Below are positions 1 through 6,563 of a DNA stretch of 6,563 bases, one piece after another. The notes beneath the pieces are model-generated. The model did no database searches and was not told the DNA's origin. It saw nothing but the letters and a program-made list of their open reading frames with translations. Both the position numbers and the translations under genes were made by a program. Each line of letters begins with the position of its first letter. Position 1 is the first letter of the stretch. The stretch comes from Pedobacter sp. UBA1951 (lineage in GTDB: Bacteria; Bacteroidota; Bacteroidia; Sphingobacteriales; Sphingobacteriaceae), in contig DDEP01000135.1 of the NCBI GenBank assembly GCA_002336465.1, positions 1 to 6,563 on the forward strand. The letters run 5' to 3'.

Positions 1-793
1 CTGCCTTTTCATTAGCGAATAACTTGATAGTTTCAGAAACAAAGGGATGTGGTACTTCGCTAATAGGTCTATTATTCAGTTCTAAATTGTCATAGAACGT
101 GGCATCGAGAAATGCATAGTCAACTTGTTTAACTTCATCTATAATGTTCTTATCCCATTTCGACCATTTGTCTATATCAGGAATAAACAGAATCTTCTTT
201 TCTCCTAAATTTATTTTGAAACCAACCGTTTCAGAATATTCATCGCGATGAGGTACCATTAACGGCTGTATATGTATATTACCAATAGCAAGCGATTTAT
301 CTACATCTAATTGTACTAAACTAATGTTGTTTAATTCAACTAACTGGCTCCAAGGTCCATTCTTTTCTAAAAAGCTTTTGAATTTAGGCATTACATAAAC
401 TTTTAATTGCTTGGTATTCATTACTTCCCTGCCAAATTGCATTAGTCCTGTGTAATGGCCTATATGTGCGTGCGTAAGAAAAATTCCCTCTGGTAGATAA
501 GTATATTGGCCTTTGGTTAAATTTTGGAAATCTTGTAATTGTTGCTTGATATCGGGACTAGCTTCTAATAACCACCATTTTTTAGTCTGAGGATTTACTA
601 TCGCCAAAGCAGTAATGTTTCTTCGTAGTTTTGGGTCGATCCAAGCGTGATTACAGCATACTTTTTTACATCCCAAGTGTGGAAAGCCTCCGTCTTGAGC
701 AATGCCTAATATAGTGATATAAGGTTTATCGACTTGAGCATTAACTCGATTGACAAACAGAATTAGAATAAGAAACCAAATTGTTTTTTTCAT
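1..793 (-). CDS. Exported PqqB-like metallo-beta-lactamase-fold hydrolase (partial, C-terminus beyond the window)
   Basis: The frame is open from the ATG at 793-791 to the left edge, giving 264 residues without a stop. Residues 1-19 look like a Sec signal peptide: MKK, a run of Ile/Leu/Phe, then an N-A cleavage site before Q20, so the product is probably periplasmic. The mature part starts like PqqB, with ILGIAQDGGFPHLGC (28-42) and EASPDIKQQL (77-86). A Cys/His group (C42, C46, C47, H49) may bind a structural metal. The metal motif is H108-A-H110-I-G112-H113, where the usual Asp of HxHxDH is Gly. Other likely ligands are H182 (VPHRD), D206/D208 (PDIDKW), D230 (FLDATFYD) and H249 (VPHPF). Full-length relatives are usually near 300 residues, so a few dozen are probably missing. 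The start overlaps the icmF stop by one base (TAATG), which suggests translational coupling. The fold assignment is strong. The substrate is unknown, and a role in PQQ synthesis is not supported because the protein is exported and no other pqq gene is visible. Confidence 0.88.
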   Translation of the reverse strand, partial: MKKTIWFLILILFVNRVNAQVDKPYITILGIAQDGGFPHLGCKKVCCNHAWIDPKLRRNITALAIVNPQTKKWWLLEASPDIKQQLQDFQNLTKGQYTYLPEGIFLTHAHIGHYTGLMQFGREVMNTKQLKVYVMPKFKSFLEKNGPWSQLVELNNISLVQLDVDKSLAIGNIHIQPLMVPHRDEYSETVGFKINLGEKKILFIPDIDKWSKWDKNIIDEVKQVDYAFLDATFYDNLELNNRPISEVPHPFVSETIKLFANEKA

Positions 794-3700
794 TACATAT
801 TTCTTCGGTATTGACCACCTACTTCATATAGCGCATTACTGATTTCTCCTAAACTACATATTTTACAAACATCCATTAATTTATTAAAGATATTTTCGCC
901 TTTTATGGCTGTTAATTGTAGTTCTTTTAGAGAATTAGTCGCAGTATTTTTATTTCGTTCTTTAAACTCATTCAACGCTTTAATCTGGTATTGTTTTTCT
1001 TCCTCAGTTGCTCTGATTACTTCGGCAGGAACAATAGTTGGAGAGCCTTTTTTGTTTAGGAAAGTATTTACGCCTATAATAGGAAATTCTCCTGTATGTT
1101 TTAAAGTCTCATAGTATAAACTCTCTTCCTGTATTTTACCACGTTGGTACATGGTTTCCATTGCGCCTAAAACACCACCACGATCATTAATTCGTTTAAA
1201 TTCTGCTAATACAGCTTCTTCTACCAAATCTGTAAGATCCTCTATAATAAATGAACCTTGTAATGGATTTTCATTTTTAGCTAAACCCAGTTCTCGGTTA
1301 ATGATCAACTGAATAGCCATTGCCCTGCGTACCGATTCTTCAGTAGGTGTGGTAATTGCTTCATCATAGGCATTGGTATGCAAAGAATTACAGTTGTCGT
1401 AAATAGCGTAAAGAGCTTGTAAAGTTGTTCTTATATCATTAAAATCAATCTCTTGAGCATGTAAAGATCTGCCGGAAGTCTGGATATGATATTTTAATTT
1501 CTGAGAACGGTCGTTGCCTTTATATTTATTTTTAATGGCTTTTGCCCAAATTCTACGTGCCACACGTCCAATTACCGAATATTCGGGATCTATGCCATTG
1601 CTAAAGAAAAACGATAGATTTGGCGCAAAATCATCAATGTGCATTCCTCTGCTCAAGTAATACTCAACAAAAGTAAATCCGTTACTTAAAGTAAAAGCTA
1701 ATTGTGAAATAGGGTTTGCACCAGCTTCAGCAATATGATAACCTGAAATAGATACCGAATAAAAATTACGGACATTATTTTCAATAAAATATTTCTGGAT
1801 ATCGCCCATCATACGTAAAGCAAATTCTGTAGAGAATATACACGTATTTTGTGCCTGATCTTCTTTTAAGATATCGGCCTGTACAGTTCCACGAACAGAG
1901 CTGATAGCCTTAGCCTTAATTTTTTGATAAATATCTGCGGGTAAAACTTCATCGCCGGTTACGCCTAAAAGCATTAAGCCTAGGCCGTTGTTACCTTCAG
2001 GAAGGTTTCCTTGATATTGAGGTCTTTCTAATCCTTTCTGTTTATAGATCTTTTTTATTTTCTGGCTAACTTCTTCTTCCAACCCGTTCTCGATAATGTA
2101 CTTTTCGCATTGTTGATCAATGGCAGCATTCATAAAAAAACCTAAAAGCATTGGAGCAGGGCCATTTATGGTCATCGAAACAGAAGTTGAAGCTGCACAT
2201 AGGTCAAAACCTGAATATAGCTTTTTAGCATCGTCTAATGTGGCTATACTTACCCCTGAATTACCAATTTTTCCATAGATATCAGGTCTGTGGTGGGGAT
2301 CTTCGCCATATAGGGTTACTGAGTCAAAAGCAGTTGACAAGCGATGCGCAGGTTGCCCTAATGATACATAGTGGAAACGTTTATTTGTTCTTTCAGGACC
2401 TCCTTCACCCGCAAACATACGGGTAGGATCTTCTCCATCGCGCTTTAAAGGGAAAACCCCTGCTGCATAAGGAAATTCGCCCGGAACATTTTCTGTTAGC
2501 AACCAACGTAAAATATCACCCCAATCTTCGTAACGAGGTAATGAAACCTTAGGTACCTGTAATTTAGAAAGCGATTCGTAATATAGAGGTTGCTTAATTT
2601 CTTTATCTCTTACTTTATAAATAAAGAACTCATTTTTATAACGAGTTTTGGTTTCAGGCCAAGCTCTTAATAAGCGTTTACACTCTCCATCCAGTAAATC
2701 TTCGTAATAACTGTAAGTATTTTTTAGAGAAGAAACATCCTCATTCTTAGCTGATAATAACGCTATAACACCATTTAATTGGTACATTTTGCGAGCCAAA
2801 TCAACTTGTTTAGCTACCCATTCGTCGTAAGCTACACTGGCTTCTGCTATTTCTGACAGGTATCTTATCCTGTCTGGAGGTATAATGTATATTTTCTCTG
2901 ATTGCGTTGAAGTAATCTCCATTTTGGCATTGAAATTCACGCCTGTTCTTTCTTCTACTTTGTTAAGTAATGAAACAAACAAATTATTCATGCCTGGATC
3001 GTTAAACTGCGAAGCCATGGTTCCGTAAACTGGGATATCTTCATCTTTTGCGTCAAAGATATTGTGGTTACGTTTATACTGTTTCCTTACATCTCTCAAT
3101 GCATCTAAAGCACCTTTTTTGTCAAATTTGTTAATAGCAACAAGATCAGCGAAATCAAGCATATCAATTTTTTCAAGCTGAGTTGCTGCACCAAATTCAG
3201 GCGTCATAACGTACAAAGAAACATCACAATGTTCTGTTATTTCAGTATCAGATTGCCCAATACCTGAAGTTTCTACAATAATCAAGTCATAGCCTGCGGC
3301 TTTACAAATATCAATGCTTTCTTGTACATTTTTAGAAAGAGCTAGGTTGGCCTGACGTGTAGCTAATGAACGCATATAAACACGTGGATTATTGATGGCA
3401 TTCATTCTGATCCTATCGCCTAATAGTGCACCGCCTGTTTTTCTTTTTGACGGATCTACAGAAATAATGGCTAAAGTTTTATCAGGTACTTCTATCAGAA
3501 ATCTCCGTACCAGTTCATCTACTAAAGAAGATTTACCAGCTCCACCTGTTCCAGTAATACCTAGTACAGGAGGATTATTTTGATTATTTTCTCGTAATTT
3601 ATCTATCAGTATAAGTCCTTCATCAGGGTTATTTTCAGCAATACTGATGGCATTCGCTATCTGATGAATATTTTTTTCTTTAATCTCAGAAGTGCTTACC

Positions 3701-4155
3701 TGTGTGTTTTTAGTGGTTATGAAATCAGTTTCCTCTAACATGAAGTTGATCATGCCCTGTAAGCCCATTTTACGGCCATCATCTGGCGAAAATATCTTAA
3801 CGATACCATAATCCTGTAATTCTTCTATTTCGGTAGGTAAGATTACACCACCACCACCACCAAAAATCTTAATATGACTTGCTCCTCTTTCTTGAAGCAA
3901 ATCGTACATATATTTGAAATATTCTATGTGACCTCCTTGATACGAGGTCATGGCAATACCTTGAACGTCTTCTTGTATGGCACAATTTACCACTTCATCA
4001 ACAGACCTATTATGACCTAGATGTATCACTTCTGCTCCTGATGATTGCAATATTCTACGCATGATATTTATAGTAGCATCATGTCCGTCAAAAAGTGCCG
4101 CAGCGGTTACAAATCTGATTTTATTTTTGGGTTTATAAACTTCTATTTTTTCCAT
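793..4155 (-). CDS. icmF: Fused isobutyryl-CoA mutase IcmF (B12-binding domain, GTPase chaperone and mutase)
   Basis: This adenosylcobalamin-dependent cytosolic enzyme interconverts isobutyryl-CoA and n-butyryl-CoA; characterised members also act on isovaleryl-/pivalyl-CoA. Its 1120 residues match the family length. The B12 domain (about 12-140) has D23-G-H25-D, with H25 the expected cobalt ligand, S71-Y-Q and a Gly run at 99-103. The MeaB-like G domain (about 165-405), which in known IcmFs controls cofactor loading, has a P-loop G202-TGGAGK208-S209, SVDPS (232-236), GDRIRM (246-251), ETSGIGQSD (295-303) and the guanine motif N342-K-F-D345. A linker (about 410-530) leads to the mutase barrel (about 540-1110), with FAGEGGPERTN (581-591), SVSMTINGPAP (658-668) and SISGYH807. 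F581 and Q769 occupy the positions that are Tyr and Arg in methylmalonyl-CoA mutase, which fixes the call as an isobutyryl- rather than methylmalonyl-type enzyme. The ATG at 4155 sits 12 residues before the first domain and has no Shine-Dalgarno sequence. No frameshift or missing key residue is seen. Confidence 0.97.
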   Translation of the reverse strand: MEKIEVYKPKNKIRFVTAAALFDGHDATINIMRRILQSSGAEVIHLGHNRSVDEVVNCAIQEDVQGIAMTSYQGGHIEYFKYMYDLLQERGASHIKIFGGGGGVILPTEIEELQDYGIVKIFSPDDGRKMGLQGMINFMLEETDFITTKNTQVSTSEIKEKNIHQIANAISIAENNPDEGLILIDKLRENNQNNPPVLGITGTGGAGKSSLVDELVRRFLIEVPDKTLAIISVDPSKRKTGGALLGDRIRMNAINNPRVYMRSLATRQANLALSKNVQESIDICKAAGYDLIIVETSGIGQSDTEITEHCDVSLYVMTPEFGAATQLEKIDMLDFADLVAINKFDKKGALDALRDVRKQYKRNHNIFDAKDEDIPVYGTMASQFNDPGMNNLFVSLLNKVEERTGVNFNAKMEITSTQSEKIYIIPPDRIRYLSEIAEASVAYDEWVAKQVDLARKMYQLNGVIALLSAKNEDVSSLKNTYSYYEDLLDGECKRLLRAWPETKTRYKNEFFIYKVRDKEIKQPLYYESLSKLQVPKVSLPRYEDWGDILRWLLTENVPGEFPYAAGVFPLKRDGEDPTRMFAGEGGPERTNKRFHYVSLGQPAHRLSTAFDSVTLYGEDPHHRPDIYGKIGNSGVSIATLDDAKKLYSGFDLCAASTSVSMTINGPAPMLLGFFMNAAIDQQCEKYIIENGLEEEVSQKIKKIYKQKGLERPQYQGNLPEGNNGLGLMLLGVTGDEVLPADIYQKIKAKAISSVRGTVQADILKEDQAQNTCIFSTEFALRMMGDIQKYFIENNVRNFYSVSISGYHIAEAGANPISQLAFTLSNGFTFVEYYLSRGMHIDDFAPNLSFFFSNGIDPEYSVIGRVARRIWAKAIKNKYKGNDRSQKLKYHIQTSGRSLHAQEIDFNDIRTTLQALYAIYDNCNSLHTNAYDEAITTPTEESVRRAMAIQLIINRELGLAKNENPLQGSFIIEDLTDLVEEAVLAEFKRINDRGGVLGAMETMYQRGKIQEESLYYETLKHTGEFPIIGVNTFLNKKGSPTIVPAEVIRATEEEKQYQIKALNEFKERNKNTATNSLKELQLTAIKGENIFNKLMDVCKICSLGEISNALYEVGGQYRRNM

Positions 4156-4167
4156 AATGAAATTAAG

Positions 4168-4191
4168 TTTAACACCTATTAATGTGTTAAA
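4168..4191. promoter_or_regulatory. Interrupted palindrome in the icmF leader
   Basis: The arms TTTAACAC (4168-4175) and GTGTTAAA (4184-4191) are perfect 8-bp complements around an 8-bp spacer. The element lies 12 bp upstream of the icmF start codon and downstream of the candidate promoter. It could be a repressor operator or, in RNA, a weak AU-rich hairpin near the translation start. The symmetry is directly visible; the regulatory function is inferred. Confidence 0.45.
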
Positions 4192-4224
4192 AATGCAGTT
4201 GTATTTTGGTTAGCGTTAGAGGTA

Positions 4225-4255
4225 TAAAGTTACGGTTATATTGCGGTTTTGGCAA
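4225..4255 (-). promoter_or_regulatory. Candidate Bacteroidota-type promoter of icmF
   Basis: Read on the minus strand, TTG (4255-4253) is followed after 20 bp by TAACTTTA (4232-4225). This fits the TTG / TAnnTTTG pattern of the Bacteroidota primary sigma factor with one mismatch in the last base. Transcription would begin near 4218, giving a leader of roughly 60 nt before icmF. It lies downstream of the pafA terminator, as expected for an independent unit. No experimental start site is known. Confidence 0.45.
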
Positions 4256-4259
4256 TATA
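4237..4259. promoter_or_regulatory. Interrupted palindrome over the icmF -33 element, possible operator
   Basis: The arms TATATTGC (4237-4244) and GCAATATA (4252-4259) are perfect 8-bp complements separated by the 7-bp spacer GGTTTTG. The right arm contains the TTG of the candidate icmF promoter, so a dimeric regulator bound here would cover the -33 region. The arms are mostly AT and there is no T tract, so a terminator is unlikely. The regulator is not in the window. Confidence 0.45.
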
Positions 4260-4290
4260 GAGGCTCAGTTTTAGGTAAGATTTTGGTAAC

Positions 4291-4317
4291 AAAAAAGCCG
4301 CTTTAAGCGGCTTTTTT
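4291..4317 (-). terminator. Rho-independent terminator of pafA
   Basis: Arms of 11 bp, AAAAAAGCCGC (4291-4301) and GCGGCTTTTTT (4307-4317), flank a 5-nt TTTAA loop. The GC core followed by six T is typical of an intrinsic terminator. It begins 7 bp after the pafA stop codon. Because the A and T tracts are symmetric it would also work on the plus strand. It should shield icmF from pafA transcription. Confidence 0.9.
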
Positions 4318-4324
4318 GTTTGTC

Positions 4325-5980
4325 TTATTTGATTAGTTCAGTAATTGCTGTACCAATGTTACCACTGGGTTCTTGTATATGCAGCAGCGCTGCAAGTGTG
4401 GGTGCAATATCTGTCATATAATATCTTTTATTGGTTTTTCCCGGTTTTACGCCCCAACCCATAAATACAGCAGGTATATGACTATCATATGGATTCCAAG
4501 CAGCATGACCAGTTCCCGGACTTGTTGAAGGGTAAACTCCCGGATTTAAGATTACATAGATATCTCCGCTACGTTTGGCATTATATCCATTTACAAGACG
4601 GTTTTTAACTTCCTGAGGAAGTGTGGTAGTTGAAATATTCTTGATGTCAACAGCTTGTAAAACAGCATCCTGAGTATTCAAGTAATCGATGCAACTTTGT
4701 TTTACTTTTGTATAATCTGCATTTGCCTTTTTAATTACATCTAGATCAAATATTACTTGATTGTTTTGTAAGGCTGATATGCCTTTTTTAACATTGAAAT
4801 CTTTTAAAAGCAAACTGTCTAAATCATTTTTATATTTTCTGATGGCTAAACCACCACCTGGTAATTTATTTTCTGTAGTAAAGCCAGGGGCATGTGTTAC
4901 GCCATGATCGGCAGAAAGGAAAAATACATAATTACCTTTACCAACGGTTTTATCTAAGTAATTGAAGAAGTCTTCTAAATCTTTGTCTAATCTTAAATAA
5001 GTGTCTTCAATTTCAATAGAATTTGGACCAAACTGGTGACCAATGTAATCGGTTGATGAAAGACTAACTGCTAAAAAGTCGGGAACTTCATTTTTTCCTA
5101 AGTTTTCTTCTTTGATTGCAGCTTTTGCTAAATCTAAAGTGAAAGTGTTGCCATAAGGAGAACTTTTAATTAATTCGTAATCTTTACCGATAAACTGTTT
5201 AAAAAGATGAGGAAAAACAGGTGCTTTTTCGCCTTTATATTTTCCTTCGTACGGTTTATCATCTGCTGTACTTTGTTTATACGTGTTGATAGGATAGAGT
5301 GTATGCCAATCTTTTTCAAAGTATTTATCTGCTAGTTTTTGTGTATTGAAATCGTTTATCCATTTAGGTAATTGTTGGATGTAATGCGTGCTGCTGATCC
5401 AGTTTCCATTACTGCTATCAAACCAATAAGCCGCATTTGCTACATGACCTCCGGGTAAGATAGCACCTCTGTCCTTAAGAGATATACTAATTACTTTGCT
5501 CCTGAAATTGGTAGCTAATCTTAATTCATCTGTAATTGTAGTGACCAAGAGGTTTTTCGGTGACATTTTTCCTGCATTTGATGTACTACCAACAGATACT
5601 ACATCCTTATCTTCGGTACAATATACATCTCTTTTCAATAAGGGGTCGAACCAGTTATTGCCAATAATTCCATTAATAGCAGGAACACTGCCTGTATAAA
5701 TACTTGAGTGGCCGCAAGCAGTAGCGGTTGGAACGTAAGGAATGTAAGTATTTTCTGCTGAAAAACCCTCATTCAGTAAGCGTTTAAAGCCTCCGTTGCC
5801 ATATCTTTCATTATAACGATAAAGGTAATCCCAACGCATCTGATCAACCACCATTCCTACAATAAGTTTGGGTCTTTGTACACTGCCGGTATTGTTAGTA
5901 ACAGCTTTTGATTTTTGCGCGTAGCCTGTAAAAGTTAGGCCAATGATAAATAAGAAAAAGAATAATTGTTTTATTTTCAT
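4325..5980 (-). CDS. pafA: PafA-type alkaline phosphatase, exported
   Basis: This phosphomonoesterase of the alkaline phosphatase superfamily releases phosphate from organic phosphate esters outside the cytoplasm; characterised PafA enzymes are unusually insensitive to inhibition by phosphate. The 551 residues match the family length of about 550, and the sequence closely resembles the Elizabethkingia meningoseptica enzyme as I recall it. A signal peptide ends at GYA21 before Q22. The zinc ligands and catalytic residues are all present: D46 (VVDQMRWD), nucleophile T87 (PTATACGH), N108 (GNNW), K169 and R171 (SLKDR), D311 and H315 (STDYIGH), D358 and H359 (SADHG), and H492 (GTGHAAW). K169/R171 and N108 are the phosphate-contacting set that separates PafA from the diesterase-type NPP enzymes. 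The ATG at 5980 starts the signal peptide directly and has no Shine-Dalgarno sequence. The gene lies 70 bp downstream of folC and ends at a strong terminator, so it could share the folC transcript or use its own promoter. Confidence 0.95.
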   Translation of the reverse strand: MKIKQLFFFLFIIGLTFTGYAQKSKAVTNNTGSVQRPKLIVGMVVDQMRWDYLYRYNERYGNGGFKRLLNEGFSAENTYIPYVPTATACGHSSIYTGSVPAINGIIGNNWFDPLLKRDVYCTEDKDVVSVGSTSNAGKMSPKNLLVTTITDELRLATNFRSKVISISLKDRGAILPGGHVANAAYWFDSSNGNWISSTHYIQQLPKWINDFNTQKLADKYFEKDWHTLYPINTYKQSTADDKPYEGKYKGEKAPVFPHLFKQFIGKDYELIKSSPYGNTFTLDLAKAAIKEENLGKNEVPDFLAVSLSSTDYIGHQFGPNSIEIEDTYLRLDKDLEDFFNYLDKTVGKGNYVFFLSADHGVTHAPGFTTENKLPGGGLAIRKYKNDLDSLLLKDFNVKKGISALQNNQVIFDLDVIKKANADYTKVKQSCIDYLNTQDAVLQAVDIKNISTTTLPQEVKNRLVNGYNAKRSGDIYVILNPGVYPSTSPGTGHAAWNPYDSHIPAVFMGWGVKPGKTNKRYYMTDIAPTLAALLHIQEPSGNIGTAITELIK

Positions 5981-6007
5981 ACTTGTGTAATAAGTGGTTG
6001 GTAAATG

Positions 6008-6020
6008 TAGGTATTACCTA
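6008..6020. promoter_or_regulatory. Short palindrome in the pafA leader
   Basis: TAGGTA (6008-6013) and TACCTA (6015-6020) are perfect complements around one central base. The element is 28 bp upstream of the pafA start in the 70-bp folC-pafA gap, downstream of the better promoter candidate. The central single base makes an RNA hairpin impossible without opening the inner pairs, so a protein-binding site is more plausible. Chance occurrence is also possible. Confidence 0.3.
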
Positions 6021-6042
6021 TTAAGCAAGGGCTAATTTTGTG

Positions 6043-6073
6043 TAAATATATTATATCACTTCTGCTACTACAA
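6043..6073 (-). promoter_or_regulatory. Candidate Bacteroidota-type promoter of pafA
   Basis: On the minus strand TTG (6073-6071, preceded by T to give TTTG) is followed after 20 bp by TATATTTA (6050-6043), a TAnnTTTG-like box with one mismatch. The spacing equals that of the icmF candidate. The -33 element lies inside the last codons of folC. Transcription would start near 6037, leaving a leader of about 56 nt. Confidence 0.35.
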
Positions 6074-6563
6074 AGGTGCTTCCACCTACAAAAATAAGGT
6101 CATGTTCTGATGCTGCATTTTTTGCGGCTTTGAGTGCAGCTTTTACACTGGTGTAAGCTGTGCCTTTAAGACCTGAGGTAGCAGCCTGCTGCTTTAGATC
6201 ATTTGCATTTAATGCTCTTTCTAGATCAGGAGCGCAAAAATAATAGGTAGCTGTTTGAGGTAATAATTGTAATACGCCACTAATATCTTTGTCTTTTACC
6301 ATACCAATAACCATGTGCAGTTTTTTAAATTTTTGGTTATGGATATTTTGGATAATTTCTGTTATTCCTGCTTTGTTATGACCCGTATCAGCAATGATTA
6401 GAGGCTTTTTGCCTAAGGTCTGCCACCTACCTTGTAAGCCAGTAATTTTTTTTACTTTTTTTAAGGCATTGTAAAGTGCCAGATTACTGATATGGTACCT
6501 TAACTCTCTTAAAATATTTACAGCTTGTATTACAGTTAAAATATTTTTGTCTTGATAAGTTCC
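6051..6563 (-). CDS. folC: FolC, folylpolyglutamate/dihydrofolate synthase (partial, C-terminal 170 residues)
   Basis: The frame is open from the right edge to the TAA at 6053-6051, giving 170 residues; the full family length is about 420-430, so the N-terminal ATP-binding part is outside. The visible part begins GTYQDKN and contains the FolC signatures GLQGRWQ (about residues 48-54 of the fragment) and DTGHNKAGI (about 65-73), in the linker and start of the C-terminal Mur-ligase domain. The end, DLIFVGGSTFVVAEVI, is the usual last strand and helix. FolC adds glutamate to folates and, in bifunctional forms, makes dihydrofolate from dihydropteroate in the cytoplasm. The internal ATG at 6314 is not the start, because the conserved motifs lie upstream of it in the same frame. 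Whether this copy is mono- or bifunctional cannot be judged from the fragment. Confidence 0.94.
   Translation of the reverse strand, partial: GTYQDKNILTVIQAVNILRELRYHISNLALYNALKKVKKITGLQGRWQTLGKKPLIIADTGHNKAGITEIIQNIHNQKFKKLHMVIGMVKDKDISGVLQLLPQTATYYFCAPDLERALNANDLKQQAATSGLKGTAYTSVKAALKAAKNAASEHDLIFVGGSTFVVAEVI

Noticed and set aside
1..793. Naming the MBL gene pqqB
   Set aside because: PqqB is cytosolic and sits with pqq genes. This protein has a signal peptide, a different metal motif and no pqq neighbour, so only family resemblance is claimed.
905..1114. Plus-strand open frame of 69 codons inside icmF
   Set aside because: It lies antisense to conserved mutase sequence, shows no recognisable motif, and is best explained as a shadow of the real gene. 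The same holds for plus-strand frames at 2238-2426, 3392-3583 and 5496-5699.
3847..3861. ACC trinucleotide repeat
   Set aside because: It encodes the Gly run at residues 99-103 of IcmF, a normal part of the B12-binding loop in this family, so it is not a free-standing repeat.
4204..4286. Three copies of TTTTGG (4204, 4247, 4281) upstream of icmF
   Set aside because: They are six-base, AT-biased and irregularly spaced (43 and 34 bp), which is within chance for this composition.
6002..6028. Alternative pafA promoter (TTG at 6028-6026, TACATTTA at 6009-6002)
   Set aside because: The spacer is only 16 bp, shorter than usual for this promoter class, and the upstream candidate at 6043-6073 fits better. 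It cannot be excluded.
6051..6314. An 87-codon gene starting at the ATG at 6314
   Set aside because: The same frame continues upstream to the window edge with the FolC motifs GLQGRWQ and DTGHN, so this ATG is an internal Met of folC.

Overview
The window appears to be chromosomal DNA from a Bacteroidota bacterium, most likely of the Sphingobacteriaceae (Pedobacter-like). This rests on AT-rich sequence, genes without Shine-Dalgarno sequences, promoter candidates of the Bacteroidota type (TTG about 20 bp upstream of TAnnTTTN), a PafA-type phosphatase typical of this phylum, and the style of the exported proteins. The genus is an inference. All four genes lie on the minus strand, so transcription runs from the right end to the left end.

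Layout, right to left. (1) 6563-6051: the last 170 residues of FolC, the folylpolyglutamate/dihydrofolate synthase; its start is beyond the window. (2) 5980-4325: a complete PafA-type alkaline phosphatase with a signal peptide and every catalytic residue in place, closed by a strong hairpin terminator at 4291-4317. (3) 4155-793: a complete 1120-residue fused isobutyryl-CoA mutase, IcmF. It combines a B12-binding domain, a MeaB-like GTPase and the mutase barrel in one chain. (4) 793-1: an exported metallo-beta-lactamase-fold protein related to PqqB. Its start codon overlaps the icmF stop codon (TAATG), and its C-terminus runs off the left edge.

The terminator separates folC/pafA from icmF. The 169 bp in front of icmF hold a candidate promoter and two perfect-arm interrupted palindromes, one over the -33 element and one in the leader, so icmF and the overlapping hydrolase gene look like a separately controlled two-gene unit. 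The pafA leader carries a short palindrome of its own.

Functionally, folC (folate), pafA (release of phosphate outside the cytoplasm) and icmF (B12-dependent acyl-CoA isomerisation) are unrelated housekeeping or catabolic genes. The point with most potential novelty is the tight coupling of a cytosolic acyl-CoA mutase to a secreted, PqqB-like MBL protein of unknown substrate whose metal motif lacks the usual aspartate. There is no mobile element, CRISPR array, tRNA or rRNA. I see no clear sign of a wholly new system.
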